Assembly: GCF_020217005.1 (NCBI RefSeq)
Contig: NZ_JAIWOI010000074.1
Span: 1-10,000 of the forward strand
Direction of reading: 5' to 3'
Length of the DNA: 10,000 nt
Source of the DNA: Rheinheimera sp.
Lineage (GTDB): Bacteria > Pseudomonadota > Gammaproteobacteria > Enterobacterales > Alteromonadaceae
Under the pieces are notes generated by a model. That model saw nothing but the letters and a program-made list of their open reading frames with translations. It searched no databases and was not told the DNA's origin. The position numbers were made by a program, and so were the translations under genes. This document shows, in pieces, positions 1-10,000 of the stretch. Positions within the stretch are counted from its first letter, which is position 1, and every line of letters begins with the position of its first letter.

Positions 1-692
1 GCGCCCATCGACAACCAGGTGTCGGTGTAAATAGCATCAGCACCAGCAGCAGCCGACACATGCTGACTTAAGGTCAGTTTAGCGCCACTTTTTTCTGCTA
101 TGGCCTGAGCTTTTAACAATACATGAGCATCAGGACCAAAGCCTTGTGGTGTGACCACAGTCAGCGTCATGCCCATAATAGCAGCGCCTAACATCAGCGA
201 GTGACAGACATTGTTACCGTCGCCGACAAAAGCCAGATGCACTTTGCTTAAATCGCCATAATGCTCTTTTAAGGTCAGCAAATCGGCCAGCGCCTGACAA
301 GGATGGTACAAATCGCTCAGTGCATTAATCACTGGTTTTTTGCTGCTTTGCGAAAGCTGCACTAATGTTTTCTGAGAATAGACCCGCGCCACTATGGCAT
401 CACACCAACAGGCCAGGTTACTGCCAAAATCTTCCACTGATTCGCGTACGCCCATAGCTCCGTTTTGCTGATCCAAATAGACACTGTGACCACCCAATTT
501 ATTGATCCCTACATCAAAGCTGACGCGGGTTCGCAAAGAAGGTTTTTCAAACAACAAGGCAATGCTTTTGCCTTTGAGCGCAGAGCTGTACTGCTCTGGG
601 TTTTGTTTGATCTGAAGCGCGAGCTCCAGCAGGTCGGATAATTGCTTCTGGTCTAATTCAGCTAAACATAAAAGCTGGGTTAATTTACTCAT
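1..692 (-). CDS. argF: Ornithine carbamoyltransferase, C-terminal part cut off by window edge
   Basis: Transfers the carbamoyl group of carbamoyl phosphate to ornithine, giving citrulline, in cytosolic arginine synthesis. I translated 230 complete codons from the ATG at 690-692. The carbamoyl-phosphate loop appears as FEKPSLRTR (residues 48-56), followed by VSFDVGINKLGG. The HPCQAL motif begins at His130, and FVGDGNNVCHSLM opens the ornithine-binding half. The reading ends in YTDTWLSMG at base 1. Family members are about 300-335 residues, so roughly the last quarter, including the HCLP motif, lies outside the window; the gene looks intact as far as it goes. It is the third gene after argC and argB but is separated from argB by 274 bases. 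No good Shine-Dalgarno sequence precedes the ATG, where the mRNA reads GTGTGTTTTT; the start was chosen because it gives the usual N-terminus. A catabolic paralogue (arcB-type) is unlikely given the arg neighbours. Confidence 0.95.
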   Translation of the reverse strand, partial: MSKLTQLLCLAELDQKQLSDLLELALQIKQNPEQYSSALKGKSIALLFEKPSLRTRVSFDVGINKLGGHSVYLDQQNGAMGVRESVEDFGSNLACWCDAIVARVYSQKTLVQLSQSSKKPVINALSDLYHPCQALADLLTLKEHYGDLSKVHLAFVGDGNNVCHSLMLGAAIMGMTLTVVTPQGFGPDAHVLLKAQAIAEKSGAKLTLSQHVSAAAGADAIYTDTWLSMG

Positions 693-800
693 AAAAACAC
701 ACTGCATGTCCGCTAGGCGGCATCCTTATCGTTGCAACACACCCTTATGGTGTGTTTTGTTTCGGGATCAATAGACTCATCAAATCAATTGATGTGGCTA
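693..800 (-). promoter_or_regulatory. argF leader with competing hairpin segments
   Basis: This is the part of the argB-argF gap not covered by the repeat. In the minus-strand transcript, AACACACC (756-749) can pair with GGTGTGTT (743-736) around a 5-base loop. The overlapping segment AAAACACAC (758-750) is instead an exact complement of GTGTGTTTT (702-694), which ends one base before the argF ATG. A small hairpin of ATG-CCGC/GCGG-CAT type with one bulged base lies at 706-723. I see no convincing promoter boxes and no ARG-type half-sites here. A regulatory role is inference: the pairings are short and could be chance. Confidence 0.3.
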
Positions 801-984
801 TATACCCAAAGTAATTGGAGTTGCAGCGAGGCGACAAGGGCGTGAGACCCCAGGAGCATAGTGACCTATGCGTAATTGGATTGAAGCGAGAACTCGCAGT
901 TCATACCAACCAACATAGACCAACAAACAACTGGGGCGAGAGCACGCAGTCAACAAAGCTGCAGCTTCAAGAACGAAGGGTATA
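801..984. repeat. ERIC-like intergenic repeat with terminal inverted repeats
   Basis: The element begins with TATACCCAAAG and ends with GAAGGGTATA. The 27-base outer arms (801-827 and 958-984) match as inverted repeats at about 20 of 27 positions by hand alignment. Inside, GTGAGACCCCAGGAGC (842-857) and CTGGGGCGAGAGCACG (931-946) resemble the conserved core of enterobacterial repetitive intergenic consensus (ERIC) sequences, known for CCCCAGGAGCTTAC and GTGACTGGGGTGAGCG. Canonical ERIC is about 127 bp; this copy is 184 bp, with the extra bases between the two core halves. That middle holds the hairpins GCATAG-TGAC-CTATGC (856-871) and GCGAG-AA-CTCGC (886-897). Such elements are non-coding, probably non-autonomous, and usually sit in transcribed intergenic DNA, as here. 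The right end overlaps the 3' end of argB. Identification is from memory of the consensus. Confidence 0.8.
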
Positions 985-1749
985 CACGATGCAAGTTCCT
1001 ACTGCTTGTTGTTGCATCAACTTTAATAAATCGTCCGGATGCTGCCATCCTGCCACTGTAATATTACGTTTCAGTGCCTGGGCTGTTTCCAGCGCTGCAT
1101 CCAGTTTTACTTTCATGCCACCTTTAATCACACCATCTGTGACCAACTGCTGAGCTTCTGCTGCAGTTAAGGTTGGGATAAGCTGCATATTGGCATCCAG
1201 AATGCCAGGCACGTCGGTCAGTAAAACCAGTTGGCCCTGCACCAGTTGGCAAATAGCAGCAGCTGCGATATCGGCATTCACATTCAATAACTGACCATCA
1301 GCGCTTAAACCAATAGAGCTGAATACAGGAGTAAAGCCCTGAGCTAACAAAGTATTCAATAACAGTGGGTTACCTGCTTTGGCTATACCCACAGCACCCA
1401 ATTTATGATTGATGTCAAACTCCAGACTGCCGCCTGCCGCCAGGCTTAACCCCACCGGATTTAAGCCCTGCAAAGTGGCACGTGCCACCATATCTGCGTT
1501 GACAGCGCCGTCTAAAGCACCGGTGATCACCGGCATTTGTTCAGCTGGAGATACCCGTTGGCCATCAATTTTTTCAGTGGTAAACCCAAATTTCGCCAGC
1601 CACTGATCGACCTGATCGCCGCCGCCATGCACCAGCACAAGCGGATACTGAGTTTTCAGCTGTGCACAAACTTTTAATAAGGCATCTAAAGCGGCCTGAT
1701 CCTGTAATAAACGGCCACCCATTTTCAGAACTAAAGGTGTCTGGCTCAT
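967..1749 (-). CDS. argB: Acetylglutamate kinase
   Basis: Phosphorylates N-acetylglutamate with ATP, the second committed step of arginine synthesis, in the cytosol. The 260-residue protein follows the E. coli ArgB pattern (258 residues) of the amino acid kinase fold. It has the N-terminal lysine and glycine loop as LKMGG (residues 8-12), HGGG (41-44) in the substrate-binding region, RVSPAEQMPVITGALDGAVNADM, SSIG, NVNAD, and LLTDVPGILD before the C-terminal GGMKVKLDAA segment. The ATG overlaps the argC stop as ATGA, and AGGAG lies 7 bases upstream inside argC, so translation is probably coupled. The enterobacterial protein ends near GTRILA. Here the tail is GTCIVYTLRS, and the final YTLRS plus stop come from the ERIC-like repeat. 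No frameshift is evident. Confidence 0.96.
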   Translation of the reverse strand: MSQTPLVLKMGGRLLQDQAALDALLKVCAQLKTQYPLVLVHGGGDQVDQWLAKFGFTTEKIDGQRVSPAEQMPVITGALDGAVNADMVARATLQGLNPVGLSLAAGGSLEFDINHKLGAVGIAKAGNPLLLNTLLAQGFTPVFSSIGLSADGQLLNVNADIAAAAICQLVQGQLVLLTDVPGILDANMQLIPTLTAAEAQQLVTDGVIKGGMKVKLDAALETAQALKRNITVAGWQHPDDLLKLMQQQAVGTCIVYTLRS

Positions 1750-2786
1750 TCTGCTGCTCCTGCGAATAAACCTGCGGTTTCAGGAGCGCCAAATTTAATA
1801 TTGGCCGCCTGCATCGCCTGAGCGGCTGCACCTTTGAGCAAGTTATCAATAGCGGACACAATCACCAGTTGCTCACCATCCTGTTGCCAGTGAATGTCAC
1901 AAAATGGTGTGCCTGCCACATCAGCCACATTAGGTGAATGTTTGACTAAACGCACTAATGGCTTAGCTGCATAAGCCTGCTGGAAAGTGGTTGCCACTTG
2001 CTCTGCAGTAACGCCAGATTTTAAAGTCACTACGCTGGTGGCCAGAATGCCACGTTTAAAGTTGCCTAAATGTGGCGTAAACACCACTTTGCGGCCTAAA
2101 TTCTGTTCAATCTCTGGTCTGTGTCTGTGCTTAAAGAAGCCATAAGCATTTAAGCCGACTTCGCAAAAGGAGGTGTTTAATGCGGCTTTACGGCCTGCAC
2201 CTGAGACACCGCTGGTGGCGTTGATTACAGGAATACAACCGTCGGCCACCAAGCCTGCTTTTAATAAAGGCAATAACGCCAGTGAGCAGGCCGTTGGGTA
2301 ACACCCAGGCACAGAAACCAGCTGTGGCAACGGCTTATCTAACCATTCCATTAGTGAATACACAGCTTGATCCAGCAGTTCCGGATGCTGATGCTCGTAG
2401 CCATAATATTTCGGATACAAAGCCGGGTCTTTTAAACGGAAAGCGCCGGATAAATCAAACACGGCTATACCTTTGGCTAAAAGTAAAGGCGTGACTGCCT
2501 CACTGGCTTCGTGCGGTAAGGCTAAAAAGGCGACATCCAGCTTACCTGCCAGCTCTTCGACTAAATCGTCTGTCCATGGCTGCACCAGAATATCCACAAC
2601 AGATTGATAACGCGGATATAAATTGGAAAAAGGTTCAGCAGCGCGGCCAGCGGATGCAAAAGCGTAACTCAACTCAAAATACGGGTTCCGTGCCAACATA
2701 ACGGCCAATTCAGCGCCGCTATAGCCGGCAGCACCTAACACAGCGCTGCGCAGTTTGGTGGTAGAGGAAGTGGATTGAGTGGACAT
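1746..2786 (-). CDS. argC: N-acetyl-gamma-glutamyl-phosphate reductase
   Basis: Reduces N-acetylglutamyl phosphate to the semialdehyde with NADPH, directly after the ArgB step. The chosen start gives 346 residues. A Rossmann-type motif VLGAAGYSGAEL lies near residues 16-27. The catalytic cysteine is Cys162 in SVPGCYPTA, TSGVSGAGRK follows at 191-200, and the family histidine region is KHRHRPEIEQ near 219-228. The frame is open upstream to 2876, but that extra N-terminus (starting MKLHDEAT) is unlike the family and overlaps a leader hairpin, so I prefer the ATG at 2784-2786. Its Shine-Dalgarno is poor: GGAG lies 12 bases away. It is the first gene of the arg cluster and overlaps argB by four bases. 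Identity is very sure; the start is less so. Confidence 0.94.
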   Translation of the reverse strand: MSTQSTSSTTKLRSAVLGAAGYSGAELAVMLARNPYFELSYAFASAGRAAEPFSNLYPRYQSVVDILVQPWTDDLVEELAGKLDVAFLALPHEASEAVTPLLLAKGIAVFDLSGAFRLKDPALYPKYYGYEHQHPELLDQAVYSLMEWLDKPLPQLVSVPGCYPTACSLALLPLLKAGLVADGCIPVINATSGVSGAGRKAALNTSFCEVGLNAYGFFKHRHRPEIEQNLGRKVVFTPHLGNFKRGILATSVVTLKSGVTAEQVATTFQQAYAAKPLVRLVKHSPNVADVAGTPFCDIHWQQDGEQLVIVSAIDNLLKGAAAQAMQAANIKFGAPETAGLFAGAAE

Positions 2787-2824
2787 AGGTCGCTGAGTCT
2801 CCGAAAACAAAAATAATAAATTAA

Positions 2825-2847
2825 GGCCACGCCAAAAAAGAGTGGCC
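2825..2847 (-). terminator. Terminator-like hairpin in the argC leader
   Basis: In the minus-strand transcript GGCCAC (2847-2842) pairs with GTGGCC (2830-2825) around an 11-base loop. The stem is followed directly by a U-rich run, TTAATTTATTATTTTTG. It lies 39 bases before the argC ATG. It could be a weak intrinsic terminator for readthrough from dauA, or an attenuator in the arg leader. I see no leader peptide rich in arginine codons. The stem is only 6 bp, so this is tentative. Confidence 0.35.
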
Positions 2848-2888
2848 AGTGTAGTGGCTTCGTCATGCAGTTTCAAGAATTATTATGC

Positions 2889-2928
2889 TGAATTAGTGAA
2901 TTTTTATTTTATTTAATTCATAAATTCA
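2889..2928 (-). promoter_or_regulatory. Candidate ArgR operator/promoter: 40-bp AT-rich palindrome before argC
   Basis: The + strand carries TGAATT at 2889-2894 and 2897-2902, and AATTCA at 2915-2920 and 2923-2928. The two 14-base arms mirror each other about 2908.5 with 12 of 14 matching, around a 12-base T-rich centre. ARG boxes recognised by ArgR are built from TGAAT/ATTCA half-sites, and four half-sites suit the hexamer. However, these are not in the usual 18-bp box layout, so the assignment is inferred from half-site sequence and position. A weak minus-strand promoter could lie inside it: TTGAAT (2929-2924), a 17-base spacer, then TAAAAA (2906-2901). That would give a leader of roughly 110 bases. 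Confidence 0.45.
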
Positions 2929-3013
2929 AACAAGCACCAGATCCACTGCAGAAAGACCACAGCTTAGACCAAAATGGCCCAAGGCAGAAGACTGTGTTAA
3001 TGATTGGCTCCTA
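2929..3013. other. dauA-argC intergenic remainder
   Basis: This stretch lies between the dauA stop codon and the palindrome before argC. I found no open reading frame of its own and no strong GC-rich hairpin with a U tract that would terminate dauA. Confidence 0.5.
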
Positions 3014-4768
3014 TCAAAGACCCACAGCTTCGCCCTGAGGATCGATATTCTGGCCCGGCAGGCTACCCAACGCATCAGCGAAGCTTGAATAAAAACTCAA
3101 AATACCAGGCAGAGGTTGCACCTTGGCTTTGGCCAGAGTTTTTAGCGGTTGAAAGGTTAAGTCTGTCACCAATAAATGAATGCCCTGCTTTTCAGCCAGA
3201 CTGACCAGTTTGGTAAAAGCGGAAAGTCCACCCGCATCCATCAAGGTCACGGCATCCATCACTAAAATAGCGCCTTGCTGCTGTTTGAGTTTGACCGATA
3301 GCTCACCAAAGACCCGGTCTGCGGCGGCAAAAAACAAAGGACCGCTGATCCGAAATGCTTTCCAGCCATCAGGCAAAGGCTCAGGCAGGTATTTTCTGTT
3401 ATGACTGATATCCGCGACGCGGGTCATATCGGCCACTTGCTTCACAAAGAAAAACGCTGCGATGACCATGCCACAGCTAATGGCGATGACCATATCAAAC
3501 AGCACGGTGCAACCAAAACAAATCAGAAAAATGATAATATCGTTGCGGGGCGCGGTTTTTAGCAAATGCACAGCTTTAGGTGCTTCACTCATATTCCAGG
3601 CGACCACCAGCAGCAAAGCAGCCATAGCCGCCATAGGCAAATAAGCCAATACAGGCGCCAGCACTAGCAAAGCCAATAACACCACCAACGCATGAACCAT
3701 AGCGGCAATAGGCGACTGTGCGCCTGCCCGCACATTGGCTGCCGAGCGAGCCAAAGCTGCTGTTGCAGTAAAACCTCCTAAAAAAGGCGCCACTATATTG
3801 CCTATGCCCTGACCTAATAATTCGCTGTTCGCGCTGTGTCTGCGTCCTGTCATGCCATCCAAAACTACCGCACATAATAAGGATTCAATAGCACCTAACA
3901 TGGCCATCGCAAAGGCCGCCCCAATTAAATCCTTCAGCATCTGAGTGCTGAACTCTAAGGCGTGACCATCAGGGCCTGGCTGCAACCAGGGCCAGCTGAA
4001 TTCGGGTAACACGGCAGGAATACCCTGCCCTAACGAGCCATCTGGCAACAGATAACTAAATCGACTGCCAATGCTATCCAGCTCCAGCCCAAATTGTGTT
4101 AACGCCATGGCTAAGCCAGTTGCTATCAAAATTGCGGGTAAATGCGGCGGCAGAGGCAATTTAAGTTTTGGCCACACTAGCATTACAGCTAAAGTAACGG
4201 CAGCCACCAACAAGGATGGCCAATGCAGATCAGGTAAGGCCAAAGACAGTTGCTGTAGTTTTTCCAGATAATGTTCTGACATTTTGTCTATCGGTAAGCC
4301 AAACAGATCTTTGATTTGCAAAGTGGCGATCACCACTGCAATGCCGCTGGTAAAACCTAAAGTAACAGCTTCCGGGATATATTCGATAAAGCGGCCAAAA
4401 CGCATAGCGGCCATGATGATCAGCATCACACCAGACAAGATAGTGGCCAGCAGTAAGCCAGCCAGACCATAACTTTGCGCCACAGGGTAGAGAATAACCA
4501 CAAAAGCTGCTGTAGGCCCACTGATGCTGTAGCGCGACCCGCCAGTCAGCGCGATTAGAAAACCAGCAATAATGGCGGTATACAAGCCATATTGCGGCGG
4601 CACTCCACTGGCTATAGCCAGCGCCATCGCCAGTGGAATGGCGATAATACCTACGGTAATACCGGCCATCAGGTCCAGCTTAAAAGTGCCAAAACTGTAC
4701 CCTTCAGCCAGAGATTCCCGCAGCGCATGACCAATACGCAAAGAGAATAAATAAGAGCGGTGCGACAT
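3014..4768 (-). CDS. dauA: SulP-family anion/C4-dicarboxylate transporter with STAS domain (DauA-like)
   Basis: Inner-membrane transporter of the SLC26/SulP family. E. coli DauA (YchM) takes up C4-dicarboxylates such as succinate, especially at acid pH; that substrate is transferred here by similarity. The 584-residue protein shows the DauA-like run AGITVGIIAIPLAMALAI near the N-terminus. It also has SGPTAAFVVILYP, IEYIPEAVTLGFTSG, AMLGAIESLLCAVVLDGMTG and RSAANVRAGAQSPI, and many hydrophobic membrane segments to about residue 450. A cytoplasmic STAS domain spans roughly residues 472-572. The STAS loop reads LMDAGGLSAF near 511-514, the DauA form rather than the D-S/T-x-G form that can be phosphorylated. 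A TTG 27 bases upstream is possible, but ATG at 4766-4768 with GGACGG upstream fits better. The gene stands alone, 77 bases after thpR, with no metabolic link to its neighbours that I can see. Confidence 0.93.
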   Translation of the reverse strand: MSHRSYLFSLRIGHALRESLAEGYSFGTFKLDLMAGITVGIIAIPLAMALAIASGVPPQYGLYTAIIAGFLIALTGGSRYSISGPTAAFVVILYPVAQSYGLAGLLLATILSGVMLIIMAAMRFGRFIEYIPEAVTLGFTSGIAVVIATLQIKDLFGLPIDKMSEHYLEKLQQLSLALPDLHWPSLLVAAVTLAVMLVWPKLKLPLPPHLPAILIATGLAMALTQFGLELDSIGSRFSYLLPDGSLGQGIPAVLPEFSWPWLQPGPDGHALEFSTQMLKDLIGAAFAMAMLGAIESLLCAVVLDGMTGRRHSANSELLGQGIGNIVAPFLGGFTATAALARSAANVRAGAQSPIAAMVHALVVLLALLVLAPVLAYLPMAAMAALLLVVAWNMSEAPKAVHLLKTAPRNDIIIFLICFGCTVLFDMVIAISCGMVIAAFFFVKQVADMTRVADISHNRKYLPEPLPDGWKAFRISGPLFFAAADRVFGELSVKLKQQQGAILVMDAVTLMDAGGLSAFTKLVSLAEKQGIHLLVTDLTFQPLKTLAKAKVQPLPGILSFYSSFADALGSLPGQNIDPQGEAVGL

Positions 4769-4845
4769 CTGAATCCGTCCAGTAACAATACACAAGCTGA
4801 GTGTAACTAAGTCTAGCGGCTAAGGTGTTGATCTAGTGTAAAGAT
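4769..4845 (-). other. thpR-dauA intergenic spacer
   Basis: This 77-base spacer must hold any dauA-specific promoter. I found only weak resemblances, such as TTTACA without a matching -10 at proper spacing, and no clear terminator for the met operon. A 5-bp hairpin AGTCC/GGACT (4848-4861) sits at the thpR stop codon but has no U tract after it. Readthrough from thpR into dauA is possible. Confidence 0.4.
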
Positions 4846-8691
<3,846 letters not shown>

Positions 8692-8701
8692 CACTCACCA
8701 C

Positions 8702-9973
8702 CTACCACAACACACTAAGAGCCGGGTTTAACCTGAATTGCTGCTGTTCGTTTTTTTCTGCAACACTAGCTTGTTCTGACTGCTGGAGTTGCGGTTTAGT
8801 GTTTTGCTTTAGCGCTGCATCTACAGCAGCAAAAGCCTGTGCCAGATCGGCTATTAAATCCTGTGCTTCTTCAATACCTACAGATAAACGAATTAAAGTC
8901 GGGCCTATGCCAGCGGCTTTTTGTGTGGCTGCATCCAAAGAGGCATGAGTCATGGAACCTGGATGGCAAATTAAGCTTTCAATCCCCCCCAACGACTGGG
9001 CCAAAGTGAAACACCGCAGTGCTTCGAAAAATACCGGTAAATAGGCTTCGTCTGCGGCTAAATCAAAACTCAGCATGGAACCAAAGCCATGTTGCTGCGC
9101 CTTGGCAATGGCATGACCCGGATGGTCTTTGAGACCCGGGTAATAAATCCGGCCAACCAGTGGTTGTTTTTGCAGATAATCCACTACCAACTCAGCGTTC
9201 TGCTGATGCTGTTTAATACGGGGTAATAAAGTACGAAGGCCACGTAAGGTCTGGTAAGCATCAAAAGCGCCACCTGTGACCCCTAAACAGTTCGCCCACC
9301 ATTTCAGCTCATCACCCACTGCTGCATCTTTGGCAATTAAAGCTCCGCCTACAATATCGCTATGGCCATTAATAAATTTGGTCGTGGAATGAACCACAAT
9401 GTCAGCACCCAAGGCGATAGGGTTTTGCAAAGCCGGTGATAAGAAGGTGTTATCTACCACCAGAATGGCGCTCAGTGCTTTTGCTAATTCAGCCGCAGCT
9501 TTTACATCAGTAATTTGCAGCAATGGGTTACTTGGAGTTTCCACCCAAATCATTTTAGGCTGGGCTGCTTTAATTTGTTCTGCCCAGTTAGCTTGCTGAA
9601 AATTCACCACCACCAGCTTAAAAGCTTTTTTGCGATTCGCTAAATTCAGGAATAAACGATAACTGCCGCCGTAACAATCATGGGGGATCACTAAAGTATC
9701 TTCCGGACCAATTAGTTGCAGCGCCAGCAAACAAGCGGACATGCCAGTGCCGGTAATTAAACCTTTGGCACCACCTTCGAGCTCTGCCAACGCATCGCCT
9801 AATAAATCCCTTGTTGGGTTATTCGAGCGTGAATAATCGTATTTGCCCGGCTGTTTAAAGGCTTTAAGTTCATAAGTTGAGGTTAAATACAAAGGCGGCG
9901 TCACAGCGCCATAAGCTGAGTCCTGCGCTATTCCGGCGCGGGCTGCTATAGTGGCAGAGTGTTGTTTGCTCAT
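8702..9973 (-). CDS. metB: Cystathionine gamma-synthase with a C-terminal tail
   Basis: PLP enzyme that condenses O-succinylhomoserine (or another acylated homoserine) with cysteine to make cystathionine, opening transsulfuration toward methionine. The 423-residue protein follows E. coli MetB (386 residues). It has YDYSRSNNPTRD (Tyr47 and Arg49 of the phosphate-binding region), GTGMSA, PHDCYGGSYRLF, VVDNTFLSPALQNP (Asp174), and HSTTKFINGHSD with the PLP lysine at Lys199. CHPGSMTHASL and IRLSVGIEEAQDLIADL complete the fold. Beyond the usual end, about 35 polar, glutamine-rich residues (about 389-423) follow, finishing in LNPALSVLW. The ATG at 9971-9973 has GAGG 7 bases upstream; a TTG four codons earlier is less likely. 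It heads the metB-metL-metF-thpR operon, 10 bases before metL. Cystathionine beta/gamma-lyases are relatives, but the motifs and neighbours favour MetB. Confidence 0.95.
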   Translation of the reverse strand: MSKQHSATIAARAGIAQDSAYGAVTPPLYLTSTYELKAFKQPGKYDYSRSNNPTRDLLGDALAELEGGAKGLITGTGMSACLLALQLIGPEDTLVIPHDCYGGSYRLFLNLANRKKAFKLVVVNFQQANWAEQIKAAQPKMIWVETPSNPLLQITDVKAAAELAKALSAILVVDNTFLSPALQNPIALGADIVVHSTTKFINGHSDIVGGALIAKDAAVGDELKWWANCLGVTGGAFDAYQTLRGLRTLLPRIKQHQQNAELVVDYLQKQPLVGRIYYPGLKDHPGHAIAKAQQHGFGSMLSFDLAADEAYLPVFFEALRCFTLAQSLGGIESLICHPGSMTHASLDAATQKAAGIGPTLIRLSVGIEEAQDLIADLAQAFAAVDAALKQNTKPQLQQSEQASVAEKNEQQQFRLNPALSVLW

Positions 9974-10000
9974 ATAAAACCTCAAATTTAGATGTTTAGA
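9974..10000 (-). promoter_or_regulatory. metB ribosome site and partial MetJ-like operator at window edge
   Basis: The minus strand carries GAGG 7 bases before the metB ATG. Further upstream, + strand AGATGTTT (9990-9997) matches the MetJ box AGACGTCT at 6 of 8 positions and is followed directly by AGA, the start of a possible second tandem box cut by the edge. MetJ operators are tandem 8-bp boxes, and metB is a known MetJ target in enterobacteria. With so few bases this is suggestive only; the promoter lies outside the window. Confidence 0.35.

Noticed and set aside
736..756. An 8-bp hairpin followed by TTGTTT on the + strand, resembling a terminator
   Set aside because: No + strand gene ends nearby, and on the transcribed minus strand the hairpin is followed by GCAACG rather than a U tract. 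It was kept only as a leader structure.
815..1153. A 112-codon + strand open frame beginning inside the ERIC-like repeat
   Set aside because: It starts at a TTG within a non-coding repeat and runs antisense through argB. Its translation shows no family features.
1574..1861. A minus-strand frame across the argC-argB junction that could suggest an extra small gene
   Set aside because: Both overlapping genes are complete and well matched to their families, so this frame is a shadow.
2787..2876. A 30-residue N-terminal extension of ArgC
   Set aside because: The extension is unlike ArgC N-termini and crosses a hairpin with a U-rich tail. The ATG at 2786 gives the normal family start.
3014..4768. 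A sulfate permease name for the SulP gene
   Set aside because: The sequence follows E. coli DauA through both the membrane part and the STAS domain, so the C4-dicarboxylate transporter assignment is better supported than sulfate transport.

Overview
The window reads as ordinary chromosomal biosynthetic DNA from a gammaproteobacterium. The proteins resemble those of Escherichia coli and Shewanella-type bacteria closely enough to name by eye. The argC-argB-argF order, the DauA-type SulP transporter, the metB-metL-metF order and an ERIC-like intergenic repeat all fit an Alteromonadales-like organism such as the Shewanella or Rheinheimera group. That placement is inference and was not tested by a search. 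Every supported gene lies on the minus strand, so transcription runs from high to low coordinates.

Methionine block (about 4846-10000). metB (cystathionine gamma-synthase), metL (aspartokinase II/homoserine dehydrogenase II), metF (methylenetetrahydrofolate reductase) and thpR (a 2H-family RNA 2',3'-cyclic phosphodiesterase, 'RNA 2'-5' ligase') are packed with gaps or overlaps of about 10 bases or less. MetL supplies aspartyl phosphate and homoserine, MetB starts transsulfuration toward homocysteine, and MetF makes the methyl donor for its methylation. thpR is a passenger with an RNA-processing fold. A partial MetJ-like operator lies at the right edge, upstream of metB.

Transporter (3014-4768). 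One gene encodes a SulP-family inner-membrane transporter with a C-terminal STAS domain, very similar to E. coli DauA (YchM), a C4-dicarboxylate transporter.

Arginine block (1-2930). argC, argB and argF (the last cut by the left edge) encode consecutive or near-consecutive steps of arginine synthesis. argC and argB overlap by four bases. Upstream of argC there is a symmetric 40-bp AT-rich palindrome built from four TGAATT half-sites, a candidate ArgR operator and promoter, followed by a leader that contains a hairpin. Between argB and argF is a 274-base gap, most of it a 184-bp ERIC-like repeat whose right end runs into argB and supplies its last five codons and stop.

No stretch over 300 bases lacks a gene. 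I see no tRNA, rRNA, CRISPR array, insertion sequence or broken gene, and no convincing undescribed system. The points worth a second look are the repeat that terminates argB, the palindrome and leader before argC, a possible switching RNA structure before argF, the MetB C-terminal tail, and thpR in the methionine operon.
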